From Eucommia ulmoides (taxonomy: Eukaryota; Streptophyta; Magnoliopsida; Garryales; Eucommiaceae), in NCBI GenBank assembly GCA_016647705.1, contig CM028339.1, positions 23,599,803 to 23,663,802 of the forward strand: a stretch of 64,000 nt of DNA. Reading direction: 5' to 3'. Numbering within the stretch: the first letter of the stretch is position 1; each line of letters opens with the position of its first letter. Position numbers and translations under genes: made by a program. The notes beneath the pieces were generated by a model that was not told the origin of the DNA, did no database searches, and was given only the letters and a program-made list of their open reading frames with translations. Positions 25,723 to 37,494 of the stretch are shown piece after piece.

Positions 25723-27164
25723 TGATAGGTGTGATCTACCTATCTATTTCTAAATCAAAATTGTTAGTTTTTCAGTACGTTTATTACTTTTTTAATACGT
25801 TTTAATATATTTTTATTCTTTTTGTATTAAAAAATGTGTGTGGGGTGAAAAAGGTAGGAAAACGGAGCATAAATGATCAAATCGTATCGATAACGGTGGA
25901 AAAATGAGCAAGGCAGCAATATTCAGAAAGAAGCCTACCGTCGCGGCGATGAAAATACAGAGAATGGCCATATCCTACTGAACATCCATCACCGTGGCGT
26001 GAGACCTACCGCCGCAGTGCTGAGAATACAGAATGGTCACCCAAATCCACCGTCGACTCCACCACCTCGGCGAACATCAAACCGACCTACCACTGCCGCA
26101 ACGGTGAATCCCACCACCACGGCTATCAGCTCTACACCAGAATAGATATGTTTTTAGGATATTTTACTTATTTAATCCCCTTTCTTTTCCTCACCTTTTC
26201 AAAAATCCCGGCTATAGGAGACCCCTTAGGGTTCCTATGATTTTGAGAGTGTTTGGGGGTATGCTCAACCAATTTCGAAGGAGAAGAATGCATTACAATA
26301 AAGGAGAAGCGATCGTTGGACAGTTTTAGTGCCGAATCTAAGGACTACGGTTAAGTTCTTCCATTTTTCTCTTTATTTTCTTAACTTTGGTAGATTGTTG
26401 AGCATGTTTAGCTCGGTTTTTAATGTATAACTGGTTAAGACCATGAGTTAAACATGGATTGTAATAGGGATTAACATATTATTTATAAAAATATGATTTG
26501 GTTGAGTTTGTGTTTCGTTTATGGTTGTTCCTTATAATTTCGATTGTGTTTCCGTGTTTTCTATGATTATATGCTAGTTTAGATATATTGAGAATACAGA
26601 GTTTGACACTTGGGAGAGGTAACCCCGGATTCGGATTAGGGTAAACACAACATGACAATCTAACAACCTAGGAGGGCATTAGAAAGTGTGCAATCGATGA
26701 CGTTGGGGCGAGACTTATGTGACCTAGAGTCGTTAAGACGTTGAGGAGGACTTTTTCGTTGGCACGAAGTCACGTATTCCCCCATCTTACACTCGGGAGA
26801 GGTGGCGAGGGAGTTTACAAACTGAGATTGTCGAATACGCTGAACGCCGTTAATGTTAACTAAAACAAAATCATACATATTTAAGTAAATAAAGTTAATC
26901 CCTAGGAAATCTACTCCCCTAAACAATCTCAATATAGTATTTATGGTATAGTTAACTTAATTAGTATTTTAGTTTAGTATTAGTATTAATTAATTAAATT
27001 CAATTTTTAAGCGCCTAGATAAAATTATGTTATGACAATCGCGGTACTCAATAGTAATCTCAACCAATCCCTATGAATACGATACCCAACCGAAAGGTCC
27101 ATTATATTAAAACTTGACCCGTACGCTTGCGGTGAAAGTGGATACCCTTAAATTGTGGCCACCA
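25723..27164 (+). repeat. 3' LTR of Athila-like element 1
   Basis: 1442 bp, TGATAGG...GGCCACCA, colinear with 22367-23737 but retaining a segment near 26150-26215 that the 5' LTR lost. It is followed at once by AGTTCT and another PBS (27171-27187). Confidence 0.85.
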
Positions 27165-27228
27165 AGTTCTTGGCGCCGTTGCCGAGGATTAGTTTGTCGA
27201 ATTCAATTTTCGGTGATCACCACCAAGT
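27165..27228 (+). repeat. Extra PBS and leader fragment after the 3' LTR
   Basis: Homologous to 23738-23803: the same PBS and the phrase GATCACCACCAAGT follow this LTR as follow the 5' LTR. A simple insertion should end at the LTR, so this marks a truncated second unit or unequal recombination. Homology stops at about 27228 and CACTA sequence resumes. Confidence 0.7.
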
Positions 27229-27439
27229 TTTTAGAGATTTGTACCAGGAAAGAGTAAGGATGAGATGTGGGCATTAATTGATGTAGTACAACTTATATTA
27301 TTATTATTATTATTTTAATGTAATTATTTATTATGTTGTCATTGGTATGAAATTATAAGCATTTTGTTGTAGAAAATATTTATGGTTGATCTGTGTGGTA
27401 AGAGATAGGTAATGAAATCATTAGGGAAAAAGTAGAAGG
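27229..27439. other. CACTA sequence before the second gene
   Basis: AT-rich, with an ATT run near 27297-27313. No domain recognised; it may hold a weakly conserved first exon of the gene that follows. Confidence 0.35.
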
Positions 27440-28298
27440 AATGGAATGGAAACTTGAAATCTAAATATTTTGATGTGAGCAATGTTCCTAAATGTTTCGA
27501 AAATCCATCCGAAAGGGTGTTACGATCTCAATTGGAGAAACTGGTTCTGTATTGGAACACAGATGAAGCTAAGGTAATTACAAAAGTTTGTAAATTGTAG
27601 AATTATTACTTACTTTTTTTTATGTCAGGTTACATTTGATCATAAAAAACTATTTACTTGAATTGTAGAAGCGAAGTGCTACTTATATGAAAAATCGCTC
27701 GAAACAAAAGATTGCTTACACTGCTGGCACAAAAAAGTTCGCTTAAGTACGCGAAGAGGAGGTAACTATGTATATATTGAAGTATTTTAATTATTTTTTC
27801 TTGAAAGTTCTATTTATTTAGACTTAAAATTATTTGATCATAATAGATTGCAAGACGTTGTGATGGTTCTTTACCAACTCGAGCTGACATTTTTTTAGCT
27901 ACTCATAAACAAAATCCAAATAAATGGACAAATACAGAAATATCAAATGCAATTGTATGTAAGAGTTTTTAATAGTTACGTAATATATAAGTAAAATGAA
28001 GTATATACTCTAATTATTGCACATTGGGTTACAGGCAAACATTGAGAGTATGATGTCTCCGCAAACATAAATGTTAGAAGATAATTTAGTAGATGATGTT
28101 GTAGCTCGAGCAATTGGAAACGAACGATATAGTCATGTGCGTATATATAGCTTAGAGCCCACTCGTTCAGTTATATGTGGCAAACAATCTAATATAGTAG
28201 ATAATATTGTAATATCGAATAATGCGATTAACGAAGAAAATGAAAAATTGCGAAAAGAGCTAGACGAAATAAAACATAACCATACAAAGATGGAATAA
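27440..28298 (+). pseudogene. Second CACTA gene, plant Ptta/En-Spm (transposase_24)-like
   Basis: Four putative exons with GT/AG borders. About 27440-27573 reads EWNGNLKSKYFDVSNV and VLRSQLEKLVLYWNTDEAK. 27669-27761 reads KRSATYMKNRSKQKIAYTAG and TKKFA then a stop. 27847-27954 reads IARRCDGSLPTRADIFLATH then KQNPNKWTN. About 28036-28298 reads VARAIGNERYSHVRIYSLEP and ends in a charged helix, EENEKLRKELDEIKHNH. The R..K..H..G.K.F...REE and G..PTRAD.FLATH patterns match the second protein of plant CACTA elements, a DNA-binding TNPA-like accessory factor by inference. Two internal stops disable it. Confidence 0.78.
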
Positions 28299-28356
28299 AA
28301 AATGGACAATTGTTTGTAATTGTTTAAAAATTTTGTTTCAAGTTAACAAGGACCAG

Positions 28357-28745
28357 GAGTGCAAGGTGACATCACGTTAGATACAACTGAGGTAAGTGTT
28401 TGTACTTATTTTATTTGTCCTACTTTTTTATTGTAGATTATTCTATAATATTATATGTTTGTATATGTATTGGTGGGATATGTGTATTATACGGAGATAG
28501 ATTCCAGTCACTTCTAACTCTTGGAGTACCTCAAATCAAAATTCCAAAAATCTGCAAGCTAATATCATGTTAGGGACACCTAAGGTAAGTGTTTGTACTT
28601 ATTTTATTTTTCTTATTTTTTCATTGTGAATTGTTTTATAATGTTTGTATATGTATCATGTGGGATATGTGAATTATACGGTGATATGTTCAAGTCACTT
28701 CTAACTCTCGGGATGCCTTAAATCAAAATTCCAAAAAGTTGTCAT
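28357..28745 (+). repeat. Tandem exon-intron duplication, ~193-bp period
   Basis: A small putative exon (GCAAG..AATATCATGTTAG..AC..AAG type, ending 28391 and 28584) with the same donor GTAAGTGTTTGTACTT and the same downstream intron occurs twice. Each copy includes the phrase CAAGTCACTTCTAACTCT or close to it. Confidence 0.8.
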
Positions 28746-28894
28746 CCTGGAATTGTAAGTCTCAAATGGAGAAGGTAATAATACGATTAATTCAAATAGT
28801 ATTTTATATGTCAATGTTTGATTTTACCATTATCAATGTATTATGTTATTCATATTAACCAATGCATATATGTAAATTTATTTGATAGGTTGAT

Positions 28895-29320
28895 AGGATT
28901 TCACAAAATACAGATACCTCAAATCAGTCTTGAACAAATTTGTCTGAGTATCAAATTGAGCAGGTAATGAAATAGTCAGGTTTGACATCATCAAATTATG
29001 GGTCTCAAACGAGAAAAGTAACAAACTAATTAACTTGTATTTATTTCGTTACCTTATTGGTGTAATTGTCGTGCGTTTATGTTATTTTATCTTTATAGGT
29101 TCAAGCTATTTATACTTTGAATGACTCAACTGAATCTCGCAAAAATTGATCAGCATAAAACTATAGGTCTCAATTAAAGAATGTAATAAAGTCATTAACT
29201 CTTATCTTATCTATTACGTTATGCTGTAATTATCATGTGCATTTTTTTTTACTTAATCTTGATAGGTTCAAGCTACTTATATTCCGAATGATCCAACTTA
29301 CCTTCCAAAAATCTCGTAAG
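28895..29320 (+). repeat. Second set of tandem exon-intron units, ~160-bp period
   Basis: The phrase GGTTCAAGCTA.TTATA.T is seen at about 29098 and 29265, and GGGTCTCAAACGAGAAA / AGGTCTCAATTAAAGAA at about 29000 and 29164, with similar T-rich introns between. These look like further duplicated small exons of the 3' part of the gene. Confidence 0.6.
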
Positions 29321-29596
29321 TAATTTTTACTTTGTCCTATAAGTTCAATCGGTAAATTATCGTTCAATTAGGTGATACAAAAAATTGTGTTGAAATCGTT
29401 GTGTTAAATTTTGATTGTTTGCGGAAATCATTATGCTGAATTGGGTGATAAAGAAATTTTTCAGAAATGTTATGTTTCCTATCGAAATTGTTCTAGAAGT
29501 TTTGTTCTATTTTGAAAAAAAAAAAAAAAAAGAATAGAACAGGGTGTTTTGTTAAAACAGCACAGAAACATAACAGAATGTTATGTTTTGCGGACA

Positions 29597-29644
29597 AAAA
29601 TAGAACAGAACATCTGTTCTGTTCTGATGTTCTGTTCTATTTTG
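29597..29644. repeat. Hairpin with 18-bp perfect arms
   Basis: AAAATAGAACAGAACATC is followed after 11 bases (TGTTCTGTTCT) by its exact reverse complement. The surrounding 29530-29660 is rich in GAACAGA/TCTGTTC pentamer variants. Function unknown. Confidence 0.85.
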
Positions 29645-29660
29645 TTCTCTGTTCTATTCT

Positions 29661-30539
29661 GTTTTGAATATAAAAAATTGTTGCTGATAATTTTATATTC
29701 TGGATTTTTAAATATTTTTCGTATCTATAACTTAGTTTGAGGTTTAATTATATCATTTTGTGGAAATGAAAATGAGTTTTCATATTCAAGAAAAGAAATT
29801 TTAAGGAATACAAGGTAAAACAAGCAAGTGTTCTAAACAATTGAGTGATATTTTATTGATAAAACATTATTATTTTCACAATCTTTATGGATTTGCGATT
29901 TTATTTCATTTTGAATTGTAGATCGAAAAGGTGAAGAAAAGAAGACCAGTGCTTCATAAGTGATATAAGAGTGATCATATGGTTTTGACAATCCATACTC
30001 AAGGTATGTTCTAGTAGCCTTGGGTGGTGAGATCCAGTGTCCTGAGTGGTGGATTTATATATCGTTTATCTTGTTAATTTCGAAAATAATTGTTAAACAC
30101 CACTTTGATAATTGTGGTTGTGTTGATTATTGTCTTATTTGGTGTTGGTTATATTTGATAGTGTTACTTAGCGGACAAGTATTTGAGGATGTTAGATAAA
30201 CATAGGGAATTATGTCAAAAATTTTGCGTGAACTCCATTTTAATATTTATGTTGTTTCTGTTTTTTTTTTTTTTTTTGATGATGTTTCTATTTTCGTATA
30301 CATGCAGGTTTTTTTTTTTTGGCTAATTAGGTGTTTGATGTTCATTACACTCTTCCAAGGAATTCTAGAGATTATTAGTTTAGATGATTGATTTATGTTA
30401 AATTAATAGTTCAATTTAATAGATTAATAGATGATTATTAATCTACGTTTTCATTTATTTGTATATATTTTCATTCGGATTTTTGTTGGTGATTAATACT
30501 AAAGTTTATCTTATTTCATTGAGATTATCGTTTAAATAT
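29661..30539. other. CACTA 3' region, no gene seen
   Basis: AT-rich with T-runs (30260-30277, 30309-30320). No domain recognised. Confidence 0.4.
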
Positions 30540-31031
30540 TTAGCGGCTAAATCGTTAAGTGTCACTAAATATAAAAATGCGGCATTTAAATTTGCCGCTA
30601 TACGAAATCTAAGTTAGTCGTTAAATATCTTGTATATTTAGCGTCTAAATTATTTTTTCCACTAAATATAAAAATAAATATTTAATATTTTTTATGTATT
30701 TTTAGTGGCAAATAAATTTGTTGCTATACAAAATTTAGATAGCCGTTAAATCTTTTTATATTAGTGGCTAAATCGTTATTTACTACTAAATATGTAAATA
30801 AATATTTAATGTTGACTTATTTATTTAATTTTAGTAACATTTAAATTTGCCGCTATATGAAATCTAAATAGCCGTTAAATCGTTTCTATTTAACGGCTAA
30901 TTCTTAGTGGCAATTATAAATTAGCCATTATAACCTATAACGACTGCAGTATTAGCAGCAGTTGTATAAATTGTCGCTATAACTTTTAGCGGCTAATAAA
31001 ATTGCCGCTAAAGCTCGTTTTTGTTGTAGTG
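30540..31031. repeat. CACTA right subterminal repeats and terminus
   Basis: About 480 bp with repeated TAGCGGCTAA, TAGCCGTTAAAT, TTGCCGCTAT and AGTGGCAA units in both orientations, ending in the inverted CACTA terminus. More repeats than at the left end, as often seen in this superfamily. Confidence 0.8.
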
Positions 31032-33823
31032 ACCCCACGCTTCCGCTGCTCTACTATGATAAAAATAAAAATAGACGTTACCTCGACTTGGTATTATCCA
31101 ACCAATAATAAATATTCACTAACTGTCAAATAACACAGATATTAAAATTTACTAATTTATAATTCAACTATACCTATCAAACTTTTCTGTAATACTACAA
31201 AAATTCGAACCACCGATTACCAACTGTTACCTTGACAGGCTCAAAAGTCACACCAGCCTCTAACTCTACCTAGCGTTAGTAGTGGACCTATCTCTACTTG
31301 GAATACTTGAGGCAAAATATATTATCGGTTTACTGTCTTCATACTATAAAAATAATTAATGAATCAAGTATATTTATCAAATACCACTTTTCAAAATATA
31401 AATATAACCACATAATGAGCAATAACAAAATCCCACAATTATCATTATGATAAAACAGTTGGTTTTAACTCAACTGGTCAAATTACTTTGATATATAATA
31501 AAATGCGATAATACTTTCCAGAACGTAATATAATCACACACTGAGCAGTATCAAATCCACATATATCGTCAAGATATAGCAACTTAATATAAATCAACCA
31601 ACCAAATCACTTTTATATAATAAAATACTATAAACATACTTCTCTACTAGCCATAGAATTGTTTCACCTCACGATCGGGAGCTATAACAGTATCGTAACC
31701 TATACAACTGTGTAATCTAAGGTTTACATCAGTGTCGGGGCCATCTAATATATATCTCCAAAAGTAGGGGCCAACACGTAATAAAAACTATCATATCATA
31801 ATAATAATCATCATCGTCAACAATAACAATAACCACATGAAGAACTTGCACTCCTATCAAGTCACAACACAATGTCCTACAAGACATACTTTTCTGTTAG
31901 GATCAACAATATCACACAGGACATACCCTCATATCGAGATCACACTATAGCATAGTAGTTTATTAATAAAAACTACTTTTCCACAATCAATTTTTTACTT
32001 GATCCGTCTAAAGTTATAAAATTATCCATTTTAATAAATATTTTATTTTTCACAATTTAATACGAAAATATAATTTGACAATTTACATAGAAAATAGTAC
32101 ACTCATCTCGATAATTGCACATCTATTACGCTATCCCCCTAAGACTGACATTGTTTGTGCCACTTATGAAACCTAACAACGATAGGATCTAAATTAAGAA
32201 TTTATCTAAATAAATCTAATATGATGTAAAATATGTGAAATGTATGATACTTGATGAGGGTATTTTTTAGCACCTTTGAGTCAATACTTGGGACCTAGCC
32301 ATGTGTCCGTCCTCATAGTGACAGGGATACATTCCAGAATCCACAACGCCATGCTGAAGCATACGCCGACCACAACTCCTCTCTAGAATCTCATTTTCAC
32401 CAAATGAGGAGCCCTGCAGGGATGTGCCGCTCTGAGCTCTATGCCGTGTCCTAGACTATCAATTTTAGGGACTTAACTGTTTACCTCGATCGGCTCCTCT
32501 TTCCAGCTTGTTTCTTTTCCAAGACTCCACGGATCTCCGCTTTCCTCCACTAGCTTACCATCACAAGTTTGACAAAGGCCCGTAGACTTCGCCAAATAGA
32601 CCCAAAAACCCAAGCCTAATAGTTATCTCCTAAATGCCCCGGATTATCAGCTAAACACAGAGTTTTGACTAATTAACCATGTTTAGGCCCGACTAATCAT
32701 CTCCAACTCCTATATATATTGGGGGCTATGCAAGCTTGAGGTACGCTTTACATTACACGCGAGTTCATTTGTTTACTTGTTGCATTATTGTATATTTTCT
32801 CTCTGAGCACTTATTACCATATCGGTAAGGCTTCATCGGTATAAATCCCGGTTTGAGCCATCTGTAGGTACACTTGATAGGTGTGATCTACCTAGCTATT
32901 TTCAAACTGAATTAAGTTAGTTTTTTAGCGTTTATATAGTATTTTATTATGTTTTAATTAATTTTTATACTTTTTGTATAAATTAGGTGTGTGGGGCAAA
33001 AAAGATAAGAAACTGGAGCGAAAACGATGAGATCGAATAAAAAACGGTCGAAGAACAGTGAAAAAACAAGCTCGGAGGCAAAATTGTGAAAGAAGCCCAC
33101 CGCCGTAGTGTCCAAACCTTCGCTACGGCGGTGAAAATGCTGAGAATACCAATATCTTGCTAAACTTCTACCGCCGCGGTGTAAGAGATGCAGAATGTTC
33201 TTCCTATTCCACCGCCTACTTCATCTCCTAGGCGATCAACCAACTGACCTACCCACCACCGTGGCGGTGATCCCACGGCCGTAGCGGTGGCCTCTCCATA
33301 GCCTAAGATATTTTTTTAGATATTTTTTAGATATTTTGCTTATAAATACCCACTCCTCTCTCCTCCTCTTGCATGTTCCGGCCACTAGATCCCCTTGGGC
33401 TATACTTAGGGTTGGATTTAGGAGTTTTAGAGGGAGAGCTCACATCTCGAAGTGGAGGAAAACGGAGAAGCGATCGTTGAACGTTCTTAGCGGCTAAACT
33501 TCGGACAAGGCTAAGTTTTTCGATTTCTTCCCTTATTTCTTTAACTTAGGAATATGTGAGCATGTTTAGCTCGATTTTAATGTTTATACGGTTATGACCA
33601 CGAGTTAAATATGGATTGTATGGGGATTAACAATAAATTTATAAATATGTGTTTTAATGATTTCGATGTTGTGTTTATGTTTGTTCTTTGTAGTTTGATT
33701 ATATTTATCGTATTGTTTGTTTATCATGCTTAGATAGATAAATGGAGAATACGGGGTTTGACAAACCCCAGATTTAGATTAATGTAAACAAATTCCACGA
33801 TCCAATAACCTGGTTGGGGTTAG

Positions 33824-35640
33824 TGATAGGTGTAAATTACCTATATATTTTCATACCGAATTTGTTAGTTATCGAGTATATTTATTACATTTTAATACAT
33901 TTTAATGTGTTTTTATTCTTTTTGTATTAAAACATGTGTATGGGGTAAAAAGGTATGAAATTGGAGCATAAAAGATCAAATCATATCAAGAATGGTCGGA
34001 GAACGGTGGAAAAATAAGCAAGGCAGCAAAATTCTGAAAGAAGACTACCACCGCGATGTCCAAACCACAGTCGAGGCCGTGAAGATGGGGAGAGTTGATT
34101 TCTTGCTGAACATCCACCGCTGCGGCGCTGAGATCCATGGATGCGGCGGTGAACCAGTAGAAACTTTTCCTAATCCATCGCCTCGGCGAGCCGTTCACCA
34201 ACATACCTACCGATGCGGTGGTGAATCCCACCGCCACGGCGGTGGCCTCTGCAAAGTGTTAGATATTTATTTTAGATATTTTGTCTATTTATACCATTTT
34301 TTATCCTCTCTCATTTGCACTCCCCGACCTTTACAGCCCTTAAGACTTAGTTTAGGATACAAGAGAGTATGGGGAGTGCTCAAACATATCCGAAGGAAAA
34401 GATCAATACATGGAGAAGGAGAATCGTTCGGTGGATGATTTTACCGGCTAATCTTCGGATATTGACTAAGTTCATATGTTTTTCCTTTTATTTATTGTCT
34501 TCAATATATGTTTGAGCATGTTTAGCCTAGTTTTAATTGTATAAACGACTATGGCCATAGGTTAAACATGGATTATGTATGGGATTAATATCGTTTATAA
34601 AGACGTAGTTTTGGTTGAATTGTGTTTCTTTGATTATTGTTACTCAATGTTTGAGTGTGTTTATCATATTGTTTGCTTATTATGCTTAGAATGATATATT
34701 GAGAATATGAGGTTTGACAAATCCCAGATTCGGATTAGAATAAACAAATGCCACGATCTGATAGCCCGGTCAGGGTTAGGATTGTGGACAATAAATGACG
34801 TTGGGGAAAGACTCACGTGACCTAGGGTCATTAAGACGTTGAGGGGGACTTCTTCGTTGACTTGAAGTCATGTATTCCCTCGTCTTACACTCGAGAGAGG
34901 TGGCAGTGGAGTTTTAGAACTGAGATTGTTGATAGGGTAAACACAACGCATGAAATCACTGATGTTGGGGCGAGACTCTCATGACCTAGAGTCGTTAAGA
35001 TGTTAAGAGGGACTTATTTGTTGACATGAAGTCACGTTATATCCCTCATCTTACATTTGAGAGAGGTGGCAAGGGAGTTTACGAACTGAGATTTTGTGTG
35101 CAATCAATGAGGTTAGGCAAGACTCACGCAACCTAAGGTCAATAAGATGTTGAAGAGGGACTTTTTCGTTGACATAAAGTTGCGTTATATCCCCCGTCTT
35201 ACACTTGGGAGAGGTGGCGGTGGAGTTTTAGAACTGAGATTGTCGATAGGGTAAACACAACGCATGAAATCAATGATGTTGAGGTGAGAATCACGTGACC
35301 TAAAGTCGTTAAGACGTTGAGGAGGACTTCTTCGTTGACATGAAGTCACGTTATATCCCTCGTCTTACACTCGGGAGATATGGCGAGGGAGTTTACGAAC
35401 TGAGGTTTTGTTTGCAATCAATGAGGTTAGGGCAAGACTCACGCAACCTAGGGTCATTAAGACATTAAGGGAGACTTCTTTGTTAACACGAAGTTGTGTT
35501 ATATCCCATATCTTACACTCAGGAGAGATGGCAGAAGAGTTTTAGATACTGAGATAGTCAAATAGGTCGAACACTATTATTATAAACTAAACGAAATCAA
35601 ACGCGTTTAAGTAAATAGAGTTAATCCCTAGATAATCCAT
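33824..35640 (+). repeat. LTR-b, 3' end lost
   Basis: Starts TGATAGGTGTAAATTACC with the family hairpin; TATA-like TATTTATA at 34286-34293. Contains five copies of a ~155-bp subrepeat (about 34790-35545). Sequence equivalent to the final part of LTR-c after about 38985 is absent. Confidence 0.85.
34790..35545 (+). repeat. Five ~155-bp subrepeats in LTR-b
   Basis: Each unit holds GACTCACGTGACCTA, GTTAAGACGTTGAGG, CTTCTTCGTTGACA, GAAGTCACGTTATATCCC and CTTACACTCGGGAGAGGTGG or close variants. Units start near 34795, 34957, 35110, 35269 and 35419. Linkers alternate between two types (GGGTAAACACAACGCATGAA and TTTTGTGTGCAATCAATGAG), so the array is built of dimers. Confidence 0.88.
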
Positions 35641-35938
35641 CTCGATCTTTCAACGACACGCCTCATCGGCTTATGTGCGTGGCCACGCACTATAAATGGT
35701 TAGGAATTCCGTCAAAAAAATGCATCAATACCTGTCAATCTTACATCGCCAAGTACCCTGCATAAGAAATACAAAAACAAAACTACAAACGAAAATTATA
35801 TACAAAAGATATGCCTAGATTAAAATTGAGTTATTTACTCACAATATTAATAATAATCCAAAACACAATCCCAACAATCGTTACCAAAAACTTGGTCGCG
35901 ATCGCCGAAAAATATATTCGACAAACCAATCCCCGGCA
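35641..35938 (-). repeat. Inverted leader segment
   Basis: The reverse complement of this block is colinear with about 23753-24040 of element 1, from the second half of the PBS (TTGCCGGGG) to GTGTCGTTGAAA. In element 1 the block is in direct orientation; sequence on the right continues in normal orientation at GCTTGAGGGCG. Confidence 0.88.
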
Positions 35939-37494
35939 AGCTTGAGGGCGTTCTGAATGTGTTGGGTTGATGACCTTAAACCAAGCGCTTCTTGGGAGGA
36001 AACCCAAGGAAACAAATAAATTAAATCCATCTCCGCCGACATAAAATGGAGGGGAGATCCTCTCGCCTCCCAGGTACGTGTTCTAAACCCCCGTCTTCAA
36101 TATCATGCTATAAATTGTCATTGGGATCGCTGACGGGTTGTTTGGATATCACTTGTGTTAAGTTGGTGGTGATGTGTTAGTATTTTTTAGTATGTGTTTA
36201 TGTTTTTAGTTAAGTTTTACTATTTTTATCATGTGCATACTTGTTTAGGATTAGTTTGTTTAGTTTAGCTGTTATTTTGTGCTGAGTTTTGACGTCATCT
36301 GGGCCATTACCCGATGATGAGTCTGTCACCTAGTTGTTTATTAAGGTCGAGCGTAAAACTCATGCATGTATGTTCTGTGTGCTCAACGTTACATTTTAGT
36401 AAAAGTTATTATAGATCCTACATGAACGAGCACGGAAACTCATTATATAACTATCTAATTAATTTGAAAACGATTATCTGTCACCTAAATTCATGACATT
36501 AAGGTTTCTAGAACTTGATTCAGGGGAAATTCGAGGCGAAATCCTAGGCGAGGTAGTTCAGAAGACATGATTTAGGTATTCATTTTTCTTGCTTGTGCCT
36601 TTTTAAGCCAACCTTGTTAAATCATTACCCCCTCGTTACCCTGTTGAAGCCTAAATGCCATTTTAATTTTGAGCACTTAACTAATACCATAGCCAATTAA
36701 ACTTTTTCCAAACCTTTATCGCTTAAACGAAGGCACAAATTTGAGTGAGTCAAGCTAGCAGTTGCAAATGCTACTTGATGTAAGCGGTTGGGTTTTGGGT
36801 GAGCTATTAATTGGTTCGGTATTCGAGTACTCACTTGTCATTTTTCGTTCATATTTCACACACTCGTCAAATTGTACAAATCAAATAAGTTTGGAGGTGT
36901 GTTTTATATATATATTGAAAAAAAAAAAAAAAAAAAAAAAAGAATCAAATGTAAATACAGCTTTTATTTCCGTGTCTTTTTGACAACTGAGTACGTTATT
37001 CTTAATATATGTTCAGGGTTGTTTCAAATTTATCTATGGGGTTTCGAGTGTGAGAGTGTCAAGCGATATACCTCGGGTATCATCAAAAGTTAACAAAGTT
37101 AACCTGATTTCTATTTCCAATATACCTTTAGCCATATTCCTAAACCGAACCAAGACCTATTGATTTTTTTGAACTTCCAAGCCTATATTGGTAAAGAATA
37201 GATCCCGGGTCAAGCCTATAGATTCCCTATACCTTCGGGGGTTTTTTTTTCTGTCATGCGCTTATATGGTGGATAAATGTTGAAAATCTAGAACATTACA
37301 TGGTGTATTTTTATGCCGAAACTTGATAGGATTGGGGGTCGATGAGGGATAATTCGTTTGGCCGGTAGATGATACTCAAAACTTGCACATATTTGTTTTT
37401 CGTGTTTTTCAATTTCACAATTAGTATTTATATTTTCTTGTACTGTGTGGGTGTTTTGCTCGAAGACTAGCAAAATTCCAAGTTTGGAGATATT
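35939..37494 (+). other. Non-coding interior of the nested Athila-like element
   Basis: Colinear with the second half of element 1's interior. No gag-pol motif. An A-run lies at about 36918-36941. The tract before LTR-c (CCAAGTTTGGAGATATT) corresponds to that before 25723. Open frames here lack domains. Confidence 0.55.

Larger units (their letters stand above)
22367..27228 (+). mobile_element. Athila-like non-autonomous LTR element nested in CACTA
   Basis: Order: LTR (22367-23737), PBS (23744-23760), about 1.96 kb non-coding interior, LTR (25723-27164), then a second PBS-plus-leader fragment to about 27228. The PBS TGGCGCCGTTGCCGAGG fits the tRNA-Asp-type primer used by Athila and related plant gypsy elements. 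The interior keeps only the leader and a segment with GCTTGAGGGCG and CTTCTTGGGAGTCAACCCAA, which resembles the region between pol end and 3' LTR in Athila-type elements; gag-pol is absent. The right end lacks a duplicate of GTTGT, so the true boundary is uncertain. Movement would need proteins from a relative. Confidence 0.78.
11524..31031 (+). mobile_element. CACTA (En/Spm-type) transposon, 19.5 kb with nested elements
   Basis: Left terminus CACTACAACAAAAAAGG at 11524 and right terminus TTTTTGTTGTAGTG ending at 31031 form inverted repeats beginning CACTA. Both sides carry the 3-bp target duplication ACC (11521-11523 and 31032-31034). Subterminal repeats of TAGCGGC/GCCGCTA type occur at both ends. 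Inside are a TNP2-type transposase pseudogene (18454-22293), a second multi-exon gene (27440-28298 and beyond), a solo copia LTR and an Athila-like element. The homologous gypsy LTR at 41027 onward shows the uninserted site. Transposase is full of stops, so the copy is not autonomous. Confidence 0.93.

Noticed and set aside
33992-34438. 148-codon open frame (plus) in LTR-b
   Set aside because: Runs through the GC-rich CCACCGCCG blocks of an LTR; equivalent LTRs do not keep it open, so it is chance.
34790-35545. Subrepeats as a centromeric satellite
   Set aside because: Only five units, confined to an LTR and shared as a single unit by sister LTRs.
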